In this document: piece after piece, positions 6,856-12,631 of the stretch | How the letters are laid out: the number at the start of each line of letters is the position of its first letter | Position numbering within the stretch: position 1 is the stretch's first letter | Assembly (NCBI GenBank): GCA_007126995.1 | Contig: SLAD01000157.1 | Location: forward strand, 1-18,252 | From: Kiritimatiellia bacterium | GTDB lineage: Bacteria; Verrucomicrobiota; Kiritimatiellia; SLAD01 | Direction of reading: 5' to 3' | Length of the DNA stretch: 18,252 nt | Notes under the pieces: model-generated | Told to the model about the DNA's origin: nothing | The model's input: only the letters and a program-made list of their open reading frames with translations | Databases searched by the model: none | Translations under genes and position numbers: made by a program

Positions 6856-8309
6856 CAAACGATCCTGAAATGATCAACCAACGTGCAGCGTCGCCAGCGA
6901 GAGAAGCTCACGGGGCTGGTCATTCCTTCGCCAGTTGGGCTGGCAATGGTGAACGAAGTGTGACCTTCGCCACCCAAGCCCAGTCCAGCTTGGGATCGTC
7001 CGTTTTTGACGAAAATGCTGCAATTGCACTCGCGCGCCATGCGGCTGAGTCGGTCCAAATGCTTGGAGTGCATGATCGCGGTGTGATAACACTGTCCCTC
7101 CATCTCCAGCGCCAGGCTGATGGCGCGATCAGCGTCCGGGACGCGCGCGATCGGGAGGATGGGCATCATCTGCTCGGTCCACATCAAGGGGTGATCGACA
7201 TCGACTTCGATAATGCCGAGTCGGATTGTGCTGGGCACGTTCATGCCGATTTGTGAGAGGATGACATCGGCGTTCTTGCCGATCAGGGTACGATTGATTT
7301 CGGCGTGCCCGCGGGGGCCGGCCATCTTGGCAAAAATCACCTGTTCCAAGGCCGCCAGCTTGCTCTTGTCGATCAAGGCTGCGCCGTGCTGGACCATCGA
7401 CTTGATCAGGCCATCGGCAACGGAACTGACCACAACGACTTCCTTTTCGTCGGCGCAGATAATGTTGTTGTCCGTGGACGCGCCGAGCACGATGTCGCGG
7501 CCCGCTTGATTCAAGTCAGCGGTTTCATCCACGACCACCGGCGGATTACCGGGGCCGGCGCAGATGGCGCGCTTCCCGCTGGCCATGGCCGCTTTGACCA
7601 CGCCGCCGCCACCGGTCACAACCAGAATGCGGATGCCGGCATGCTTCATCAGCGCTTGTGCGCTTTCCACCGTCGGATTGCCGACACCGACGACCACGTT
7701 GGGCGGGCCACCGGCTGCGGTGATCGCCTTGTTGAGCAGCACAATCGTTTCCATCGAGCAGCGCTTCGAGGCTGGATGGACATTGAAGACCACTGCATTG
7801 CCAGCCGCCAGCATGGCAATGGAATTGTTGATGATGGTCGAGGTGGGGTTGGTGCAGGGCGTGATCGCGCCGATCACGCCGTAGGGTGCGGGTTCGGTCA
7901 AGGTCAGGCCGTGATCGCCGGTGCGTGCATCGGGATAGAGCATCTCGGTGCCAGGCGTCTTTTCGATTACCAGTTCGTTCTTAACGATCTTATCCTCGAA
8001 GCGGCCCAGCCCCGTTTCTTCGTGCGCTGACTTCGCCAGGGCCGTTTTGTTCTCGCGCATGACCGCGCGAATGTTGGCGATGATGCGGTTACGGTGATCC
8101 AGTGGGAGGCCGGAAAATATTGGAAAGGCGGCCCGCGCGGCGTTGACGGCCTCATCGACGGAATTAAAGATACCCATGCCCGCCGGCAGGTTTTCCGCTG
8201 GCGCGGCGGCTGGCGCTGCTGCCGGTGCGCTGGATGCGCGTCCCGCGCCCAGATCCGCTACGATTTTTTGTGCAATTGCCTCAATGTCACGATCGGATAA
8301 CGTCGCCAT
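6855..8309 (-). CDS. CoA-acylating aldehyde dehydrogenase of the BMC core (PduP/EutE type)
   Basis: 484 residues. It oxidises an aldehyde, here most likely acetaldehyde from DeoC, to acetyl-CoA with NAD+ inside the compartment. The N-terminus (LSDRDIEAIAQKIVADL, residues 4-20) is an amphipathic encapsulation helix, followed by an Ala/Pro-rich linker to about residue 42. Then comes the ALDH fold: EETGLGRFEDKIVKN, PYGVIGAITPCTNPT, VVTGGGGVV, and the catalytic Cys285 in NNIICADEKE. The C-terminus has TSPVSFSRWRRCTLVDHFRI, equivalent to the TSaR-FtR-RRC-LVD ending of PduP. A purine-rich GAGGGAGAG lies upstream of the ATG. It lies 58 bp after a BMC-P gene and directly couples to the BMC-T gene. 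Propionaldehyde or lactaldehyde cannot be excluded as substrates from sequence alone. Confidence 0.95.
   Translation of the reverse strand: MATLSDRDIEAIAQKIVADLGAGRASSAPAAAPAAAPAENLPAGMGIFNSVDEAVNAARAAFPIFSGLPLDHRNRIIANIRAVMRENKTALAKSAHEETGLGRFEDKIVKNELVIEKTPGTEMLYPDARTGDHGLTLTEPAPYGVIGAITPCTNPTSTIINNSIAMLAAGNAVVFNVHPASKRCSMETIVLLNKAITAAGGPPNVVVGVGNPTVESAQALMKHAGIRILVVTGGGGVVKAAMASGKRAICAGPGNPPVVVDETADLNQAGRDIVLGASTDNNIICADEKEVVVVSSVADGLIKSMVQHGAALIDKSKLAALEQVIFAKMAGPRGHAEINRTLIGKNADVILSQIGMNVPSTIRLGIIEVDVDHPLMWTEQMMPILPIARVPDADRAISLALEMEGQCYHTAIMHSKHLDRLSRMARECNCSIFVKNGRSQAGLGLGGEGHTSFTIASPTGEGMTSPVSFSRWRRCTLVDHFRIV
8250..8300 (-). other. N-terminal encapsulation peptide of the aldehyde dehydrogenase
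   Basis: Encodes residues 4-20, LSDRDIEAIAQKIVADL, a predicted amphipathic helix (hydrophobic at L, I, I, A, I, V, L with i/i+3/i+4 spacing). It is joined to the enzyme by an Ala/Pro linker. Such peptides target cargo to BMC shells. The same pattern LSxxDIExIAxx occurs inside the RpiB-DeoC fusion. Confidence 0.75.
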
Positions 8310-8367
8310 CTCTACTCTCTCCCTCAGTCAACTCGTGAATGTCCCGATTGTTGCGGGACGGATTCCA

Positions 8368-8667
8368 TCAATCGTCGTCGCTCTTCCGGTACGCGTCTTT
8401 GCCGCCGACGTCCCAACTATCCACGATCGCCATGATGACGGCATCACAGGGTTTCTTGTCGGTGACTTGGGTTTGGCGGGCGGAACTGCCGGTGGCTACC
8501 AGCACGACTTCGCCGACACCGGATCCGACCGCGTCCACGGCTACCACTTGGCCGCCGGTTTCCTTGCCTTTTTCGTCGAGGTGCCGGACCAGCATGAAGC
8601 GTAGTCCGTCCAGCGAGTTTTCCTTGCGTGTGGCGACGACCGTTCCTACGACTCTACCTAAATTCAT
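8368..8667 (-). CDS. BMC-P shell vertex protein (EutN/CcmL family), canonical copy
   Basis: 99 residues and the closest of the three BMC-P copies to the family consensus. MNLGRVVGTVVATRKENSLD is followed by RFMLVRHLD, then VVAVDAVGSGVGEVVLVATG and SSARQT, ending in AIMAIVDSWDV. A strong AAGGAG ribosome site precedes the ATG. The acidic C-terminal tail (after the IVD core) is longer than usual. It is separated from the upstream BMC-H gene by 129 bp containing a perfect hairpin, so its expression may be set differently from BMC-H. Role: pentameric cap at shell vertices. Confidence 0.95.
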   Translation of the reverse strand: MNLGRVVGTVVATRKENSLDGLRFMLVRHLDEKGKETGGQVVAVDAVGSGVGEVVLVATGSSARQTQVTDKKPCDAVIMAIVDSWDVGGKDAYRKSDDD

Positions 8668-8748
8668 TCTGCCGCTCCTTGCCGATTGGCGCTTCCTTTG
8701 GGAAGTCCACCGGCGCTAGGGGTTAACGGTCCGTTGCGTAGCCCGCAG

Positions 8749-8777
8749 CCCGGATCAGGCGCAGGACCTGATCCGGG
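8749..8777. repeat. REP-like palindrome between the BMC-H and BMC-P genes
   Basis: A perfect 11-bp inverted repeat (CCCGGATCAGG / CCTGATCCGGG) around a 7-nt loop, inside the 129-bp spacer. It is preceded on the plus strand by GTAG at 8738-8741 and a GC-rich lead, as in repetitive extragenic palindromes mobilised by RAYT transposases. There is no T tract on either side, so it is not a standard Rho-independent terminator. In the minus-strand transcript it would form a very stable stem just 3' of BMC-H and could protect or separate that highly needed mRNA from the downstream genes. Confidence 0.7.
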
Positions 8778-8796
8778 ACATGCAGATGCGTCGCAA

Positions 8797-9099
8797 TTAT
8801 TTCTTCGCGCCGGTCTTGGCGCCGGTGCGTCCTAAGGGCATCACCGAGTCCACATTCGCGTGCGGACGGGCAATGACGTGTACCGCAACCACTTCGCCGA
8901 CACGGCTGGCGGCGATTTGGCCGGCATCGCAGGCGGCCTTGACGGCGGCCACATCACCACGGACCACGACGGACGTGTAGCCGCCGCCGGTCTTCTCATA
9001 CGATACGAGTTCGACCCTGGCCGCTTTGACCATGGCGTCGGCCGCCTCTACGGTGGCAGGAAAAGAGCGTGCTTCTATCATTCCTAATGCATCAGCCAT
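8797..9099 (-). CDS. BMC-H shell hexamer protein (PduA/EutM-like)
   Basis: 100 residues, a single BMC domain. ALGMIEARSFPATVEAADAM opens the domain, followed by VKAARVELVSYEK, the pore loop TGGGY (G38-G40), VVVRGDVAAVKAACDAG, and the C-terminal VHVIARPHANVDSV. This is the hexameric tile forming most of a compartment facet. PduA-type pores usually read GSG; here the pore is GGG with a following Tyr, which may alter what passes. A Lys/Gly-rich tail (TGAKTGAKK) follows the domain. AGAGAGG lies upstream of the start. It is the only BMC-H gene in the window, so it is probably the major shell protein. Confidence 0.96.
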   Translation of the reverse strand: MADALGMIEARSFPATVEAADAMVKAARVELVSYEKTGGGYTSVVVRGDVAAVKAACDAGQIAASRVGEVVAVHVIARPHANVDSVMPLGRTGAKTGAKK

Positions 9100-9142
9100 T
9101 GTATACCTCTCTTGTTTGTTTTCTTGTTGAGCTGTTCGCTAG

Positions 9143-9766
9143 TTATTTTTTGGCCGGACGGCCTGTGATTGCGTTGATCGCGGCTTCCGCAGCTTGGTAG
9201 CCGACTTCAATATCGCGTTCCTCGCCACCCAGATACACGCGTCCGAAGGCGCCCACGGCGCGAACCTCGAGCACATTAATATCTGCAGCCTTCTCGGCTT
9301 CGTTGGCGGCGATGGCAGCATAACCGGCTGGTGCGCACTCCATCACATAGAGTGTTTGGCCCGGCAAAATCATGTTGCCATGGCGCATCCGGTTGAGCAG
9401 CTGCGTGTGATAATCGGAAAGATGACGAATCACCTGACTGGTGGTGACGGCGGGTTTAACGCGATCCTCCTCTTTCAGGCCCAGTTCGTCCAAAATCGCC
9501 TGTCCGGCGGCACGCACATCGGCCTGCGAGTCCGCGTGCAGCTCCAACATACCAAAGGTACGTTCGACGATCTGCATGCCCGGCGTCACATTGGTTGACT
9601 TAAGGGCAATATCGGTCATGCGGTTAATGTCCATGCCGGGGGCAATCTCAATAAACAATGAAGTTTGTCCGGCTACGGGTAGGAAGCCCTGCGCCACGGT
9701 CGCCAAAAATGAGGCGAACTGCGGCTGCAGACTATCCAGGAATACATACGTACGTAATTCTGCCAC
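9143..9766 (-). CDS. Tandem BMC-domain shell protein (BMC-T, unusual type)
   Basis: 207 residues from a GTG at 9766, with a strong GGAAGGAG ribosome site. An internal duplication is visible. Helix-LPVAGQTSLFIEIAPG (about 15-44) is repeated as helix-ILPGQTLYVMECAPAG (about 113-146). Each copy is followed by a helix of Ala/Asp character, then G-L/G-V strands (FGMLELHADSQADV; FGRVYLGGEERDIEV) and a terminal helix. This is the two-domain BMC-T plan, each half with an added N-terminal helix of about 30 residues. It is far from PduB, PduT and EutL in sequence. It sits 23 bp after the RpiB-DeoC gene and before BMC-H. Probably a trimeric facet tile with a large pore. A permuted BMC topology is possible but I cannot settle it by eye. 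Confidence 0.78.
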   Translation of the reverse strand: MAELRTYVFLDSLQPQFASFLATVAQGFLPVAGQTSLFIEIAPGMDINRMTDIALKSTNVTPGMQIVERTFGMLELHADSQADVRAAGQAILDELGLKEEDRVKPAVTTSQVIRHLSDYHTQLLNRMRHGNMILPGQTLYVMECAPAGYAAIAANEAEKAADINVLEVRAVGAFGRVYLGGEERDIEVGYQAAEAAINAITGRPAKK

Positions 9767-9789
9767 GGGTTGTCTCCTTCCTGCCCGAA

Positions 9790-11076
9790 TTAACTACGGG
9801 AACGGGCTTCTTCCACTATTTTAACACTGCTACTTGCTCCAATACGGGTCGCGCCCGCTGCAATCATTTTCATCGCATCATCATAGGTGCGCACGCCGCC
9901 AGACGCCTTCACGCCCAGCTTCTTCGGGGCGACGGTGCGCGCCATCAAGGCGATGTCTTCCGCCGTGGCGCCGCCCGTGCTGAAGCCGGTCGACGTCTTC
10001 ACGTAATCTGCGCGGGCCTGCATGCTCAACTCGCACGCCAGCACCTTCTCGGCATCGGTCAATAGGCTGTTCTCCAGAATCACTTTGCTGAGTGCCCGGC
10101 CATCTTTGCAGGCTTCCACGACGGCGCGGATATCTTCGAGCACCAATTTGGTGTCGCCACTCTTGAGGGCGCCGACATTGATCACCATATCGATTTCCTT
10201 GGCGCCTTCGCGAATCGCCTTGCGCGCTTCCAGCGCCTTGATCTGCGGCGGCATCGCACCCAGCGGGAATCCCACCACGGCACACACCTTGACCGGGGAA
10301 TTGCGCAATAAATCGCGCGCCAGCGGGACCCAGGTGGAATTCACGCAGACCGAAAAGAAATTGTGCTCAATTGCTTCCTTGCAGAGCTTCTCCACGTCGG
10401 AGCGAGAGGCATCGGGCTTGAGTACCGTGTGATCAATCATCTGGGCGAGTGAGACGGCATCGACGTGCGTTGGCCCCGATGCGGGGGCGCCGGCGGTCGG
10501 CAGGCTGCCCGATAACAAATCTTTTACCCGGTTGGCAATACGTTCAATGTCCTGCGGCGATAAGTCCACGTCTGGTCCCTTCCTGCTTGCGTTGAGCGAA
10601 TCCGGCCCGCTGCTTTTCCGCAGCCGGTCCCGCTCGATGTCCATAATTAAATCAACCCGACGCTGATGTCGGAGCTCGGTGCAATCGTTCCCGATAAAGG
10701 TCGAAATGATCGATTGCGCATCGGAAAGGGTGGTTTGGCCGGAGCCGAGAGTCAAGACATTTGCGCCGTTGTGTTCACGACTATTGCGGGCCAATGCCTC
10801 ATTGTAGCAGGCGGCGGCCCGCACCCCGGCCACTTTATTGGCCGCCATGGCGGAGCCAATGCCCGCGCCATCGACGATAATGCCGACATCACATTTGCCT
10901 TCAGAAACTTTCGTGGCCACCGCGTTCGCGATGACCGGATAATCCACCGCGTCCTTCGAGTCGGTGCCGCAATCGCTGACGCGATGGCCGAGGGATTGCA
11001 AATAGGGGATCAGTCGCTGTTTTAAGTCGAACCCACCATGGTCCGAACCAATCGCAATGTGTAAAGGGGACTTCAT
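9790..11076 (-). CDS. rpiB-deoC: RpiB-like / deoxyribose-phosphate aldolase fusion with internal encapsulation helix
   Basis: 428 residues from the ATG at 11076, chosen because RpiB proteins begin right there (IAIGSDHGGFDLKQ) and upstream codons make no sense. Residues 1-145 are a ribose-5-phosphate isomerase B-like domain: DHGG, VDYP, AANKVAGVRAAACY, SREHNGANVLTLG. The usual catalytic Cys in CGTGIG is Asp69 here (VDGAGIG). Residues 146-205 are a polar linker containing LSPQDIERIANRVKDLL (172-188), like an encapsulation peptide. Residues 206-428 are class I DeoC: MIDHTVLKPDAS, VCAVVGFPLGAM, Schiff-base Lys360 in DYVKTSTGF, Lys390 in GVKASGG. DeoC cleaves deoxyribose 5-phosphate into glyceraldehyde 3-phosphate and acetaldehyde, the signature reaction of this BMC. 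First gene of the operon. No good ribosome site is visible. Confidence 0.95.
   Translation of the reverse strand: MKSPLHIAIGSDHGGFDLKQRLIPYLQSLGHRVSDCGTDSKDAVDYPVIANAVATKVSEGKCDVGIIVDGAGIGSAMAANKVAGVRAAACYNEALARNSREHNGANVLTLGSGQTTLSDAQSIISTFIGNDCTELRHQRRVDLIMDIERDRLRKSSGPDSLNASRKGPDVDLSPQDIERIANRVKDLLSGSLPTAGAPASGPTHVDAVSLAQMIDHTVLKPDASRSDVEKLCKEAIEHNFFSVCVNSTWVPLARDLLRNSPVKVCAVVGFPLGAMPPQIKALEARKAIREGAKEIDMVINVGALKSGDTKLVLEDIRAVVEACKDGRALSKVILENSLLTDAEKVLACELSMQARADYVKTSTGFSTGGATAEDIALMARTVAPKKLGVKASGGVRTYDDAMKMIAAGATRIGASSSVKIVEEARSRS
10513..10563 (-). other. Internal encapsulation-peptide-like helix in the RpiB-DeoC linker
   Basis: Encodes residues 172-188, LSPQDIERIANRVKDLL, between the isomerase and aldolase domains. 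It shares the LSxxDIExIAxx pattern and spacing with the N-terminal helix of the aldehyde dehydrogenase and is likewise followed by an Ala/Pro/Gly-rich linker. The simplest reading is an ancestral DeoC with an N-terminal targeting peptide that later gained RpiB in front. Confidence 0.7.
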
Positions 11077-11192
11077 AAACCAACGATAACCAAAGCATAG
11101 CGCGATAAGACCGTCAAGATTTAGTGGATAGGTTGCGGCCCTTTTGCCCTCATGCGCTAGACAAGCCGGACACTCTGGCGCAAAGTGTACCC
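11077..11192. promoter_or_regulatory. Divergent promoter region of the BMC operon and photolyase gene
   Basis: 116 bp between two divergent start codons. Both operons must initiate here or further upstream. On the minus strand a TTGACG element (11112-11117) lies about 35 bases before the BMC operon start, but I see no convincing -10 box at proper spacing. No clear operator palindrome is visible. A promoter assignment rests mainly on geometry. Confidence 0.4.
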
Positions 11193-12617
11193 ATGAGTGA
11201 TACACCTATACTCGTTTGGTTCCGCCGCGATTTGCGGTTGGCGGATAATCCCGCCTTTCATGCCGCGGCGGAAACAGGACGGCCTGTCATCCCCGTATTC
11301 ATCTGGGCACCCAAAGAAGAAGATCCATGGGCTCCGGGTGCTGCATCACGCTGGTGGTTGCACCATTCACTGACGGCGCTTTCGAAATCCTTGGAGAAAA
11401 AAGGCTCGCGTCTGGTTGTGCTCGAAGAGGGCTCAGAGGCCGGTTTACGCCGCCTGATGAAGGAAACGGGTGCCACGGCGGTCTACTGGAATCGCCTCTA
11501 TGAGCCCGCGATCGTGACACGGGATAAGGAAATCAAGGCCGCGCTCAAGGAAGAGGACATAGAGGCCAAATCTTTTAATCACTCCTTGTTGTTTGAACCA
11601 CATCAGGTCGCCAATAAGAGCGGCAAGCCGTTTCAAGTGTTCACGCCGTTTTGGCGGCATTGCCTGTCCCTCGATGAGCCTGCGAGTCCGCTAGCTACGC
11701 CGCGTAAATGGACGAGTCCGAAAGAATGGCCGGATAGCGTGCCATTAGATGACCTAAAGCTGTTGCCCCGCATTAATTGGGATGCGGGTTTTTACGATAC
11801 GTGGACGCCCGGCGAAGAGGGTGCCCATACAACGGTGGAACAATTCCTGGATGACGCGGTGATCGACTACAAAGCCAAGCGCGATTTTCCGGCCACGGTC
11901 GGTACATCACGACTTTCGCCGCATTTGCATTTTGGTGAGATCGGGCCCCGCCAGCTCTGGTACACGGTCAACGAGGCGATTGCCGGTTCGGGTCGCAAGG
12001 GCATGGTGCAGGGCGGCGAGTTCTATTTGCGCGAGGTGGGTTGGCGCGAGTTTGCGCATCACTTGCTCTATCATTTCCCGCATACGGCGGAGACGCCGCT
12101 ACGGCCGGAGTTCGCGGATTTCCCTTGGCGCGAGAATGCGGAGGAGCTGTTGGCGTGGCAGCGCGGGCTGACCGGCTACCCGATTGTCGACGCCGGCATG
12201 CGCGAACTGTGGCACACGGGTTGGCTACACAATCGCGTCCGCATGATTGTGGCTTCGTTTCTCGTGAAGGACCTTTTGATTTCGTGGCAGGAAGGGGCGG
12301 CCTGGTTCTGGGACACGTTGGTGGACGCAGATCTGGCCAACAACACGCTCGGCTGGCAGTGGGCGGGCGGATGCGGTGCGGATGCAGCGCCCTACTTCCG
12401 TATCTTCAATCCCACCTTGCAAGGCGAAAAGTTTGACGCGGACGGCGAGTATGTGCGGCACTGGGTCCCGGAGCTGGACGGGGTGGATGCGTCCATCATT
12501 CATAAGCCGTGGACATCGGATGAGCCGGTAGGGGACGGTTACCCGCAGCCGATGGTTGATCACAAGAAGGCGCGTGACCGAGCGCTCGAGGCGCTGGCGG
12601 AAATCAAGAAGGAATAA
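11193..12617 (+). CDS. phrB: Class I CPD photolyase (deoxyribodipyrimidine photolyase)
   Basis: 474 residues from the ATG at 11193, where PILVWFRRDLRLADNPAF marks the family N-terminus; the longer frame adds only unrelated residues. The enzyme repairs UV-induced cyclobutane pyrimidine dimers using FAD and blue light. Seen: the antenna domain (about 1-135), GTSRLSPHLHFGEIGPRQLW and EVGWREFAHHLLYHFP in the FAD domain, GYPIVDAGMRELWHTGWLHN, and LGWQWAGGCGADAAPYFRIF with the Trp expected for the electron-transfer chain. It ends with the usual EKFDADGEYVRHWVPEL segment. It is followed after 14 bp by a co-directional phosphatase-superfamily gene, so the two form an operon divergent from the BMC genes. 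A cryptochrome role is less likely given the canonical bacterial pattern. Confidence 0.94.
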   Translation: MSDTPILVWFRRDLRLADNPAFHAAAETGRPVIPVFIWAPKEEDPWAPGAASRWWLHHSLTALSKSLEKKGSRLVVLEEGSEAGLRRLMKETGATAVYWNRLYEPAIVTRDKEIKAALKEEDIEAKSFNHSLLFEPHQVANKSGKPFQVFTPFWRHCLSLDEPASPLATPRKWTSPKEWPDSVPLDDLKLLPRINWDAGFYDTWTPGEEGAHTTVEQFLDDAVIDYKAKRDFPATVGTSRLSPHLHFGEIGPRQLWYTVNEAIAGSGRKGMVQGGEFYLREVGWREFAHHLLYHFPHTAETPLRPEFADFPWRENAEELLAWQRGLTGYPIVDAGMRELWHTGWLHNRVRMIVASFLVKDLLISWQEGAAWFWDTLVDADLANNTLGWQWAGGCGADAAPYFRIFNPTLQGEKFDADGEYVRHWVPELDGVDASIIHKPWTSDEPVGDGYPQPMVDHKKARDRALEALAEIKKE

Positions 12618-12631
12618 GGGAGTCGAGTGCG

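Larger units (their letters stand above)
4494..11076 (-). other. BMC operon of the sugar-phosphate-utilizing (SPU) type
   Basis: Nine genes on one strand: RpiB-DeoC fusion, tandem BMC-domain protein, BMC-H, BMC-P, aldehyde dehydrogenase, BMC-T, BMC-P, BMC-P, deoB. Most junctions are tight or overlapping: TGATG between the dehydrogenase and BMC-T, 1 bp between BMC-T and BMC-P, ATGA between the two distal BMC-P genes, 19 bp before deoB, 23 bp after the fusion. The set holds every shell class needed for a closed polyhedron plus a signature aldolase and an aldehyde dehydrogenase. It matches loci that BMC surveys describe as sugar-phosphate-utilizing. The only longer spacers are on either side of the BMC-P gene at 8368-8667 (129 and 58 bp) and before BMC-H. 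Confidence 0.85.

Noticed and set aside
7305..8030. 241-codon plus-strand frame opposite the aldehyde dehydrogenase
   Set aside because: His/Asp/Gly-rich low-complexity translation, antisense to an unambiguous enzyme.
8749..8777. Hairpin as Rho-independent terminator
   Set aside because: No T tract on either strand, and the operon clearly continues with ribosome sites and shell genes beyond it.
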